In this document: piece after piece, positions 17,321 to 25,317 of the stretch
Layout of the letters: each line of letters starts with the position of its first letter
How positions within the stretch are numbered: the stretch's first letter is position 1
Source of the DNA: Bradyrhizobium sp. AZCC 1719
GTDB lineage: Bacteria > Pseudomonadota > Alphaproteobacteria > Rhizobiales > Xanthobacteraceae
DNA length: 64,000 nt
Reading direction: 5' to 3'
Assembly: GCF_036924525.1 (NCBI RefSeq)
Contig: NZ_JAZHRU010000001.1
Location: 744,001 to 808,000, forward strand
Program-made: the position numbers and the translations under genes
Notes under the pieces: model-generated
What the model saw: only the letters and a program-made list of their open reading frames with translations
Database searches by the model: none
What the model was told of the DNA's origin: nothing

Positions 17321-19198
17321 GTGAGGCAGCGTAAGACGGACTATGGGACCATCATTCTACACTGGACGTTCGTGGCTGCATTCGCCGTTGCGCTCGTCAC
17401 CGGCTTACGCATTGCGACGGAAACGCCCGACCGGACCTGGATCAACTGGTTCGACGCCGTGCTGCCGCGCGACAGCGTTTGGATCGCCCATATGCAGGCG
17501 GCGGTCGTCCTGGTCGCCGTGGCGATCGGCTACGTCGTCTACATGCTGCGCTCCGGCCTCGGACGCCGCGTCCAGCTCGACAAGGTTCGCCTGCGCGGAT
17601 TGTTCGGCCGCGGACAGGCCAGGTTGAGCGCCGTGATCGCTCTGATGTACTGGATTTTCTTCGTCACGATGTTCGGTTTGCTGGTCAGCGGCGGCGCGCT
17701 CTATTTCGGCTTCTACTCCGGCTACGACGTGGCGATGCTGCATTGGATGGGGACCTGGGTGATCCTCGCCTTTGTCGCCCTTCATGTCCTCACCCAATAC
17801 AAAAGCGGCGGCATCTCGCAACTGCTGCGCATCTTTCGTCCAGCTCCACTGCCGGCGCCGCCGCCGCGGCTCGATGCCGTCGAGCTCTTGGGACTGCTGG
17901 CCGAGCGATCGGCGCGCCCGCCGGAATCCGAAGACCCACCGCCCGAGGTTGCATCGCATCCACTGCAGCCCGGCGCAGAGGCGCGCCGCGATCGGACGCG
18001 TGAGCCGGATCCGGCGCCGCGATCCCATGCCGGGCCTTCGAGATCGCGAAACCCGACCCTGCAAGCCAATCCGTTCCTCGTGGCGGCCGCCGCTGCGATC
18101 ACCGGCGCTTCGCTCCTCGTGGCTACCGATCGGCTGGCGGTGGACGGTGTTCAGATCCGCCGCATCAATCCCGCCGACGCGCCGGTCCTCGACGGCGACA
18201 CGTCCGATCGGGCCTGGCGCGGCGTCAAGCCGTTCTCGCTATTGACCGGAGAAGGCGGAAATTTCGACGGCAAGGGCGAAACCAGAATCGAAATTCGCGC
18301 GGTGCATGACGGCACCTATGCCTATTTCCTCTTCACCTGGGAAGATTCGACGCGCTCGCTAAAGCACCTGCCGCTCGTCAAGCAGGCCGATGGATGGCAC
18401 CTGCTTCATTCCGGCTTTCAGCTTGGCGACGAGCATCAGTACAACGAAGACAAGTTTTCGGTGCTGCTGACCACGTCGGATGTCACGCTCGCGGGCGGGC
18501 GAACCTTTCATCCCGGGCCGCAGCCGGTCGCCGGCGCGCCGGCCACCATGAGCGGCCGCGGACTGCATTACACGGCATCCGGCTATGCCGACGTCTGGCA
18601 GTGGAAGGCCACGAGCGGCGCGACCGGATGGATGGACGATACCCATTTCGGGCCGCCGCTCGATCCGACCCCGATGCAGGCGGCAAACGTCGTTCCGTAC
18701 AAGGGCGGCTTCGCGCCTGACCCCGGCACGGCAAACTACCGGGACAATTTCACCGTCGAGGCCGACACGTCAGGCGGTCCGCGCCGCAGCCGGCTGATCG
18801 CTCCGCTGCGCCTGCCCAAAGCCGTCGCCGACACGACGAACGCGATGGGCGATATCGACCTCGATCCCAATCACGGCGAAAGCGACGGCGCGCGCTGGTT
18901 CATGACTGAGCAGGATTCCCTGCCGTATTCGACCAACGTCGACGCCCGCATCCCAACAGGGACCGTGATCCCGGGCGTCATCCTGGGCGGCGAATTTTCA
19001 GGCGACCGCGCCGACATCAGAAGCGCAGCCCGCTGGGCTTCCGGCCACTGGGCGCTCGAGGTGAAGCGTCGGCTCGACACCACAAGCCAGTTCGACGTGC
19101 CGATCAAGACCGGCATCTTCATGCGGGTTGCCGCTTTCGACCACAGCCAGATCAGACATACACGGCACGTCCGTCCTATTCGTATCGAGGTGGAATAA
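17321..19198 (+). CDS. Cytochrome b561-type membrane domain fused to an ethylbenzene-dehydrogenase-like heme domain
   Basis: A 625-residue fusion. Residues 5-165 form four helices with four histidines placed to hold two b hemes: His14 (LHW), His57, His141 (LHW) and His155. A Pro/Arg-rich linker (about 170-245) leads to a fifth helix (LVAAAAAITGASLLVA) and a large extracytoplasmic domain (about 270-625) with LDGDTSDRAW, YAYFLFTWEDS and DDTHFGPPLDP, as in heme-binding gamma subunits of ethylbenzene dehydrogenase/DMSO-reductase-type enzymes. The start is GTG at 17321. The next gene, an iron-sulfur flavoreductase, abuts it (TAAATG). Together they could carry electrons from NAD(P)H across the membrane. 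Acceptor unknown. Confidence 0.75.
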   Translation: MRQRKTDYGTIILHWTFVAAFAVALVTGLRIATETPDRTWINWFDAVLPRDSVWIAHMQAAVVLVAVAIGYVVYMLRSGLGRRVQLDKVRLRGLFGRGQARLSAVIALMYWIFFVTMFGLLVSGGALYFGFYSGYDVAMLHWMGTWVILAFVALHVLTQYKSGGISQLLRIFRPAPLPAPPPRLDAVELLGLLAERSARPPESEDPPPEVASHPLQPGAEARRDRTREPDPAPRSHAGPSRSRNPTLQANPFLVAAAAAITGASLLVATDRLAVDGVQIRRINPADAPVLDGDTSDRAWRGVKPFSLLTGEGGNFDGKGETRIEIRAVHDGTYAYFLFTWEDSTRSLKHLPLVKQADGWHLLHSGFQLGDEHQYNEDKFSVLLTTSDVTLAGGRTFHPGPQPVAGAPATMSGRGLHYTASGYADVWQWKATSGATGWMDDTHFGPPLDPTPMQAANVVPYKGGFAPDPGTANYRDNFTVEADTSGGPRRSRLIAPLRLPKAVADTTNAMGDIDLDPNHGESDGARWFMTEQDSLPYSTNVDARIPTGTVIPGVILGGEFSGDRADIRSAARWASGHWALEVKRRLDTTSQFDVPIKTGIFMRVAAFDHSQIRHTRHVRPIRIEVE

Positions 19199-20284
19199 AT
19201 GTCAAGGATTTGCAAAGTCACTGTTAACAACGAGCCGTATTTGGCCAATCGCGGCGAGCTTCTGCTCGACTGGGCGTTGATGAACGGGGTCGATCTTCCG
19301 CATGATTGCCGTTCCGGAATTTGCGGCGCCTGCCGCGTGCGGCTCGTCGACGGCCAGGTATTCGGCGGCCATAGCCGGGGCGACGACATGATCCATGCCT
19401 GCCAGGCCCGAATCGTCTCCGATCTCGAAATTGCGATCGAGGCAGCTCCCGAGCCGGTGGCGCTGTCGGCGGAAGTGGCGCAGACCGTTCAGCTCGCGCC
19501 TGATGTGGTGGGTGTCGACATCGAGCTGCCGAAGCCGCTCGACTATCTTCCCGGCCAGTACTGCAAGCTGCAGTTTCAGGGATTCCCGGCAAGGTCCTAC
19601 AGCCCGACCTATCCGCTGGAAGGCCGGCCCCACGATCGCATCCTGCACTTTCACATCCGAAAGGTCGCGGACGGCCTGGTATCCTCGGCACTCGGCCATG
19701 ACATCCGCCCCGGCCATCGCGTCAAGTTGACGGGGCCGTACGGCCGCGCCTTCTTCAGGCAAGGCCATGCCGGGCGCATCGTTCTCGTCGCCAGCGGCAC
19801 CGGTTTCGCTCCGATGTGGTCGGTCGCGGTCGCTGCGATCATGGAGCAGCCGCAGCGCGAAATGGTCTTCGTGGTGGTGGCAAGGAGCATCCGTTCGCTC
19901 TACATGCACGCGGCGCTGTGCCGGCTGGCGTTGTTTCCCAACGTCACGCTGATTCCGATGGTATCGGAGCCGCAAAATATCTCGCACGCCGTTCGCAGCG
20001 GTCGGCCAACCGATCATTTGCCAAAACTCACGCCCGATGACGTGGTCTACACCGCGGGCGCGCCGGCGATGACCGATGCGGTGGCGCGGATTGCGAAGGC
20101 TGCGGGCGCCCGATGCTACACCGATCCCTTTGTGCAGGAGCCGCGGACGGTGGAGCAGGCAGGCCTGATGTCGCGCCTCACCGGCTGGCTCAACGAGCCC
20201 AAGAGCGGCCCCATCCCGCCGCAGCCGGCGCGAGAGGAAAGTGCCGACCGCCGTTCGGCCGGGGCAGCCAGAGCGTTCCGCTAG
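19199..20284 (+). CDS. [2Fe-2S] ferredoxin-type NAD(P)H flavoreductase
   Basis: A 361-residue soluble protein with an N-terminal plant-type ferredoxin domain and a ferredoxin-NADP reductase module. Cluster ligands are Cys37, Cys42, Cys45 (DCRSGICGACR) and Cys68. The flavin site is FPARSYSPTYP, and LVASGTGFAPMWS is the nucleotide loop. This is the layout of phenol hydroxylase and CDP-6-deoxyglucoseen reductases, which feed electrons from NAD(P)H to an oxygenase or other acceptor. Here the ATG directly follows the stop of the cytochrome b/heme fusion, so that protein is the likely acceptor. The last 35 residues are a charged tail outside the domain. Confidence 0.85.
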   Translation: MSRICKVTVNNEPYLANRGELLLDWALMNGVDLPHDCRSGICGACRVRLVDGQVFGGHSRGDDMIHACQARIVSDLEIAIEAAPEPVALSAEVAQTVQLAPDVVGVDIELPKPLDYLPGQYCKLQFQGFPARSYSPTYPLEGRPHDRILHFHIRKVADGLVSSALGHDIRPGHRVKLTGPYGRAFFRQGHAGRIVLVASGTGFAPMWSVAVAAIMEQPQREMVFVVVARSIRSLYMHAALCRLALFPNVTLIPMVSEPQNISHAVRSGRPTDHLPKLTPDDVVYTAGAPAMTDAVARIAKAAGARCYTDPFVQEPRTVEQAGLMSRLTGWLNEPKSGPIPPQPAREESADRRSAGAARAFR

Positions 20285-20362
20285 AGCCGTCCGATATCGC
20301 CGCGAGATATCGCCGGGCGGGAGCGGGCACCCGTCGGATGATCACCTCATCCCGCGATCGGC

Positions 20363-20548
20363 CTAATTCGGCGCTCGTCTATAGACAAAAAAGACAAATA
20401 GCACGAAGGGAATTGCAAGGCTTATCCATGAGGCCGCATCCCAGACATTATCGCCGATAAGCGCGGCAATCAGTCCAACAATGCTCAAGATGCCGACGGC
20501 AAGAGGCGCGGCAAATATCTGACGCAGTGTCTGATGCGGACGTCTCAT
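20363..20548 (-). CDS. Small two-helix membrane protein in the siderophore operon
   Basis: 61 residues: a basic N-terminus (MRRPHQTLRQ), a first helix (LAVGILSIVGLIAALIG), a short loop NVWDAASW and a second helix (ISLAIPFVLFVFFVY), then RRAPN. It starts 8 bases after the stop of the PepSY gene, in the same direction, as third gene of the receptor operon. I recognise no domain name. Position suggests a helper or subunit of the inner-membrane PepSY protein that takes part in siderophore-iron reduction or uptake. Confidence 0.65.
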   Translation of the reverse strand: MRRPHQTLRQIFAAPLAVGILSIVGLIAALIGDNVWDAASWISLAIPFVLFVFFVYRRAPN

Positions 20549-20556
20549 GGCGATCG

Positions 20557-21720
20557 TTACGACGTAGCAACCGAAGCGTCGATGGCCGACGGCCGCGCAA
20601 TTGCACGCTCAACGCTCACGCCGGATTTCCGCCTGCGCATCCAAAGATAGACGCCCGTAACCAGGACCACGATCGTAAGGATATCGAGGACGGCCCACAG
20701 CACTTTCAGCGGCATTCCTCCATAATCACCGAAATGCAGGGGTTGCGAAATAAACAGTGTGGAGACGTACCACGGCATGTCGCGAGTGTCAGTCAATTGG
20801 CCCGTCTCGGCGTCAATAAGCGCTGGCTTCAGAAGCCTCGACGTGACCGGCGTATTGCCACGCAAGAAGACCGCATAGTGGCTCTTGCTGCTGAAGATTG
20901 TGCCCGGAAACGCCACGAAGCTCGGCTGCATACCGGGAACTGCCTTGGCGGCAACATCCACGGCGGAGTGAAGCGACGCCAAGCGCGCAGGCGGCGCCCG
21001 ATCGCGGTACTGCGCGGTCATCTCAGCAAGCTGACCGAACTGCCATAGCTTGACCACCAGATCGGCCCAGGTGTTGATCACGCCGGTAAAACCCACCACG
21101 AGCGTCCACATCACCAGCAAAATGCCGGCCAGGTTGTGCAAGTCCAGCCATCGGACAATCCGCGTGCGCTTGCTGCGGTAGGTCCCAAAATTCAACTTCC
21201 TCATCGAGGGCGCATAAACGACAATCCCGGAGATGATGGCTATGCAGAACAGTATCCCCATCAAGCCAAGAAAGAGCTTTCCCGCGAGGCCCACGAACAT
21301 GTCCGTGTGCAGCTTCAGCATGATATAGGTGAAGCGGCCAGTGACGTCGGGAGCGTCCAGGAATGCCGCCGTATGCGCATCCATGCGGACGAAGCGATTC
21401 TGACTGGGGTCGGACGTAATCGACTTGCCGACGCTCACGAACATCGCGTTGGGATCGTCACGATCCCAGACAAGGAAGTGCGGCACCTCGCCCGGCGTGT
21501 GCTTGAGCGCATTGGCGAGCAACTGATCCAGGTTGGCCGACGGTGTTCCTGCCGGCACTTCGGCAGGCTTGACCTGGCTGTGCAGCAGGTCGTCGATCTC
21601 TTCATGGAAGATCAGCGGCAGGCCGGTGATGCACAGCATCAGCATGAAGAGCGTGCAGATCAGGCTCGTCCATTTGTGGACGAGTCCCCATCGCCGTAAA
21701 GATCTTGTCGCTGCCGTCAA
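20557..21720 (-). CDS. PepSY-associated membrane protein, likely siderophore-iron reductase
   Basis: A 387-residue inner-membrane protein of the PepSY-TM (PiuB-like) family: an N-terminal helix with HKWTSLICTLFMLMLCITG, a periplasmic PepSY region, then a HTDMF...GLAGKLFLGLMGILF helix pair, DLHNLAGI and a last helix near residue 350. Conserved histidines in the helices (HKW, LHTD, LHNLAG) suggest heme binding. Family members next to TonB receptors are thought to reduce ferric siderophores in the periplasm. The start is TTG at 21720 with AGGGA 7 bases upstream; no ATG is nearby. It lies 10 bases after the receptor stop. Confidence 0.85.
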   Translation of the reverse strand: MTAATRSLRRWGLVHKWTSLICTLFMLMLCITGLPLIFHEEIDDLLHSQVKPAEVPAGTPSANLDQLLANALKHTPGEVPHFLVWDRDDPNAMFVSVGKSITSDPSQNRFVRMDAHTAAFLDAPDVTGRFTYIMLKLHTDMFVGLAGKLFLGLMGILFCIAIISGIVVYAPSMRKLNFGTYRSKRTRIVRWLDLHNLAGILLVMWTLVVGFTGVINTWADLVVKLWQFGQLAEMTAQYRDRAPPARLASLHSAVDVAAKAVPGMQPSFVAFPGTIFSSKSHYAVFLRGNTPVTSRLLKPALIDAETGQLTDTRDMPWYVSTLFISQPLHFGDYGGMPLKVLWAVLDILTIVVLVTGVYLWMRRRKSGVSVERAIARPSAIDASVATS

Positions 21721-21730
21721 TTGAACGTCC

Positions 21731-24034
21731 CTAGTTCCAGGTATATTTCAGCGTGCCGAGGACCGTACGCGCATTGCCGAGACCGCAATAGGGCAGACCG
21801 GTCAAACAGGATGCCACGTAGAAGTGGTTGGTCAGGTTCGTCACGTTAATCTGCGCCTTCCATCCCTTCCAGTCCGGCCGCGCATAGGCGAAGTCATAGC
21901 TGACGGCCGCGTCGAGCAGAGCATAGGACGGAATGACGAAGGTATTGAAGTTGTCGCCGTAGGTTTCGCCGACATAGCGAACGCCGGCACCGAGCCCAAG
22001 TCCGGCGAGCGGGCCGTCGTACCAGGTATACTTGCCCCAGACAGCGCCCTGATCCCGAGCCGTGCTCATCATGTATTTGCCGGCATAGCCCGCGATGCTT
22101 GAGGTCACGCGCGGATCGAGATGGCTGTACCCCGCCACGATCTCCAGCTCGCGGGTGAGGTTGCCCTTGAGTTCGAGCTCAAAGCCGCGCACCCGCACCG
22201 CGTCCGTCTGCACGTTGAAGAAGAAATTGGCCGGATCCTGGGTCAGCACATCCTTTTGACGGATGTCGAAGAGCGCCGCCGTGATCATGAAGTTCGATCC
22301 GTTGGGCTTGAACTTGACGCCGACTTCGGCGCCCTCACCCGTCGTGGGCTTGAACGACTGGCCGGCGCTATCGGCCCCGAGGTTCGGCGTGAACGACGTC
22401 GAGTAGCTGACATAGGGCGACAAGCCGACGTCGAACAAATAATTGAGGCCAACCCGGCCGGTCTGCGCCGAGTCGTCACGCGCATAAGTACCGGGCGGCG
22501 GATAGACCGACCTGCTGGTGAAATCGGTACTTGCCCAGTCCTGTCGACCGCTCACGGTCAACGTCCACCGGTCCAGCTTGATCTGATCCTGCAGATAAAC
22601 GCCGGCCTGCGACAGCCTGTCATCACGAAGGATGAACGGGGCCAGGGATGCGAAGCTCGGAATTGCTGCATTATAGACCGGACTGTAAGCGTCAATCGGC
22701 GCGATACCGGCTGACCGATAGTCCGTGTTGGCCCATAGATTGAAATAATCGACGCCGACGAGAACCTTGTGGGTGAGCGGCCCCGTCATGAAGTCAGCCT
22801 GCAACTGATTGTCGAGTGCGACGTTGGCAGCGCGCGCCTTCACATAGTTGTAGGTGCGGGCAACAAGACGATCCGTCACCATACCCTCGGTGCGGACGGA
22901 AGCCAGATCGTTGCCGACGTCGGTGTAGCGGAAATTTTGCCGGAACTGGAGGTTGTTGTCGAACCGGTGCTCAAACGCGTAGCCGACCGCGAACTGCTCG
23001 AGATTATAGCCGTCAGCGCCGGGAACGCCGAGATAGCGGCTGTAAGGAATACGTCCGTTTGGATTGGGCAGGAAGGAGACCTCTCCGGGAACATATTGCT
23101 GATAGCCTTTGTTCTCAACGTTCTGATACTGCGAAAGAATAGTGAAGCTCGTATCGAGCGTCGGACGCCAGGTGAAGCTGGGTGCGATGAAGAGCTTGTT
23201 GTCCTGGACGAAGTCGGTCTGGCTGTTGCTGTCGCGACCAAGGCCGACGATGCGATAGAGGAACTCGCCATTCTTGTCGATCGGGCCGCCGATGTCGAAC
23301 GCGCCCTGGAAGCGTTCGAAAGATCCGAACGAACCCACAATCTCGTATTGCGGTGTCGAGGTCGGCCGCTTGCTCACCATGTTGATCAGACCGCCCGGGT
23401 CGGACTGACCGTACAGACCTGACGAGGGTCCCTTCAGGACCTCCAATCGTTCCAGGCCGTAAGTTTCAATTCGCGGGATGGCGAACGTCGTATTGTCAGC
23501 CGGCAACCGCAAGCCATCCAGGTAGCGTGGAGCATCGAAGCCCCTCAGCTTGAAGGAATCGAAGAAGGCGTTTGCGCCAAAGCTTTGCACCGTGACGCCG
23601 GGTGTATAGCGCAGCGCTTCGGTGATGTTCTGGGCGCCCTGGTCCTGTATCTGATCCTTCGTCACCACCGAGATCGACTGTGGCGTCGTCAGAATCGGCG
23701 TATCGGTCTTGGTACCGGTCGCACTTTGGCTGGCAAGATAACCAACCACGGGTCCGTTGGCGCGTTCACCAGCCGCGCCGCGAGCACCGGATTCCACGTT
23801 CTGCTGCCGCGCCGGCGCAACGACCCGCCGCGTCGCGCCCTGCGAGCGCGCAGCTCTTCTTGAAGGTTGCGTTGGACGAGCTGCTTGCGGCGTCGGTGCA
23901 TCGACCGTGACAGGCGGCAAACTAGACTGAGCCGAACTCGTGTCGCCAAGTACCAGGCAAAGCGCCATCATGCTTCCCGCGCCGAGCCAAGTCGCCTTGG
24001 TCACGTATTTTACCGACATCGCACACCCCATCAT
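21731..24034 (-). CDS. TonB-dependent siderophore receptor (FhuA/FpvA type)
   Basis: A 767-residue outer-membrane receptor. A signal peptide (cleaved near DTSSAQ, residue 36) is followed by a TonB-box-like SLPPVTVDAPTP, a basic linker, the plug (about residues 100-250: TPQSISVVTKDQI, LKGPSSGLYGQSDPGGLINM) and a 22-strand barrel ending in the C-terminal aromatic residues TLKYTWN. It is the classic ferric-hydroxamate/siderophore receptor subtype, TIGR01783-like. The start could be ATG 24034 or 24019 (MSVKY). It opens a three-gene operon with the PepSY protein and a 61-residue membrane protein. No Fur box was certain upstream. Confidence 0.93.
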   Translation of the reverse strand: MMGCAMSVKYVTKATWLGAGSMMALCLVLGDTSSAQSSLPPVTVDAPTPQAARPTQPSRRAARSQGATRRVVAPARQQNVESGARGAAGERANGPVVGYLASQSATGTKTDTPILTTPQSISVVTKDQIQDQGAQNITEALRYTPGVTVQSFGANAFFDSFKLRGFDAPRYLDGLRLPADNTTFAIPRIETYGLERLEVLKGPSSGLYGQSDPGGLINMVSKRPTSTPQYEIVGSFGSFERFQGAFDIGGPIDKNGEFLYRIVGLGRDSNSQTDFVQDNKLFIAPSFTWRPTLDTSFTILSQYQNVENKGYQQYVPGEVSFLPNPNGRIPYSRYLGVPGADGYNLEQFAVGYAFEHRFDNNLQFRQNFRYTDVGNDLASVRTEGMVTDRLVARTYNYVKARAANVALDNQLQADFMTGPLTHKVLVGVDYFNLWANTDYRSAGIAPIDAYSPVYNAAIPSFASLAPFILRDDRLSQAGVYLQDQIKLDRWTLTVSGRQDWASTDFTSRSVYPPPGTYARDDSAQTGRVGLNYLFDVGLSPYVSYSTSFTPNLGADSAGQSFKPTTGEGAEVGVKFKPNGSNFMITAALFDIRQKDVLTQDPANFFFNVQTDAVRVRGFELELKGNLTRELEIVAGYSHLDPRVTSSIAGYAGKYMMSTARDQGAVWGKYTWYDGPLAGLGLGAGVRYVGETYGDNFNTFVIPSYALLDAAVSYDFAYARPDWKGWKAQINVTNLTNHFYVASCLTGLPYCGLGNARTVLGTLKYTWN

Positions 24035-24434
24035 CGAGCCCCATCGATTTCATGCGGTCATTAGCAATGTCGTGCGTCCTATAAAGACGTCGCTCGTTAG
24101 AACGTCTACAAGGTCGCCGCTTTGATCTTCAGCTGTTGCGCGAAAGCCACTCGACGAGTCGTACTGCGTTGAAACGCCGTGCGACCAAACTTGAATCGCT
24201 CTAATTTAGAGTTATTCAGTTTTGTGAGTTCGTGCGACGCGACAAACGTTATCGTCGTGCGAAATATCCGGTCACGAAACAAGTGTACGAACCGCGCCTG
24301 GACACGGCGAACGACTTCGCTGAGAGGAGAAGGACTCGAACAGCTATTATTGGCAGTATGTGCATTTCGCGCTGGCAACCGCGTGAACTGGCGAACTTAC
24401 AAAAGCTGCTGCACGTGCCGTATCAGCCGATTGA
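24035..24434. other. 400-base leader of the siderophore receptor operon
   Basis: The region is AT-richer than its surroundings. It holds a 13-bp palindrome, CTCTAATTTAGAG, at 24199-24211, and a GACGT/ACGTC inverted pair near 24085-24105. The first could be an iron-response operator, but it does not match the Irr or RirA consensus I know. Short frames on both strands (for example 24106-24378, minus) are not protein-like, and I leave them out. Confidence 0.5.
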
Positions 24435-25244
24435 TTATCCTTCCGAGATCGCTGCGATATACCGCCGAACGGACATTTCGAACGCCGCCTTTGCATTGTC
24501 GGCGATGTTGCGGCCCCACCATGCACCGTAGATGCGATCGAATGCCAGCGGCTCGACCGCACGTGCGATCCGGCGCACGGCTGCGGCATTGAGCGGGATG
24601 TAATTCGGATAGCTGTACATGAAGCTGAGAGAGCGGCGGTCCATCGCCACCATCGCGACATCGCCGGTGAGCAATGCACCACGGCCCTCCGCGCCGGCGC
24701 GCCAATGCAGAACCGTGCCGCCGGCAAAATGTCCGCCGGTCCGCACCAGCAGGATATCGTCCGAGAGCCGGTGGCTGTCGCCGGTCCATGGCACGATTGA
24801 CCGATGCGGCCGCGTGACGAAAGCGCGGTCGTCGCCATGCAGATAGACCGGCACGCCGCCGAACGCTTCGCTCCAGTCGGCGACCGCGCCATAGTAATGC
24901 GGGTGCGAAACGGCAATCGCCTTCAAGCCACCGAGCGAACGGACGTAGTCGATCGCCTCGGGCGTGGCTAACGGCACGCAATCCCACATCACGCAGCCAT
25001 CCGTTTTGCGCACGAGCAGCGCGCGCTGACCGATCGCAAAACTCGGCTTGAGTCCGATGCCGGGAATGCCGAGATCGTCACGCCAGACGAGGTTGTGATG
25101 TTGTGCCAATTCCTCGCGCGTGAGCCACGACTGTCCCTTCCAGTTCACATATTGCCGCTCGTCCTCGCAGACCGGGCACGCGGCCGGTGGCGCAGCACTT
25201 TCGGGAAACTGGGCGCCACATTGTTCGCAGGTCCATAGCGGCAT
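24435..25244 (-). CDS. MBL-fold hydrolase with N-terminal rubredoxin-like zinc finger
   Basis: A 269-residue protein. The first 30 residues carry CEQCG ... CPVC, a rubredoxin-type four-cysteine knuckle for Zn or Fe. A metallo-beta-lactamase fold follows, with SHPHYYGAVADW in the position of HxHxDH (the aspartate is displaced, so the active site is unusual), a GGHFAGG histidine and a LLTGDV acidic ligand. I chose ATG 25244 (AGGAG 8 bases upstream) over the GTG/ATG pair just before it. Substrate unknown. It is the last gene of a leftward run that starts with the copper amine oxidase, 73 bases after the gamma-glutamyltransferase. Confidence 0.8.
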   Translation of the reverse strand: MPLWTCEQCGAQFPESAAPPAACPVCEDERQYVNWKGQSWLTREELAQHHNLVWRDDLGIPGIGLKPSFAIGQRALLVRKTDGCVMWDCVPLATPEAIDYVRSLGGLKAIAVSHPHYYGAVADWSEAFGGVPVYLHGDDRAFVTRPHRSIVPWTGDSHRLSDDILLVRTGGHFAGGTVLHWRAGAEGRGALLTGDVAMVAMDRRSLSFMYSYPNYIPLNAAAVRRIARAVEPLAFDRIYGAWWGRNIADNAKAAFEMSVRRYIAAISEG

Positions 25245-25317
25245 CGGCATCACTCCTGTCGGAAGGAGTGATAACGCAAAATGGGAAGGCCGGCCAATGC
25301 GAGGCGCGGATCAACAC

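Noticed and set aside
24106..24378. 90-residue leftward frame in the siderophore receptor leader
   Set aside because: Basic, unstructured composition, no ribosome-binding site and an overlapping equal-length frame on the other strand.
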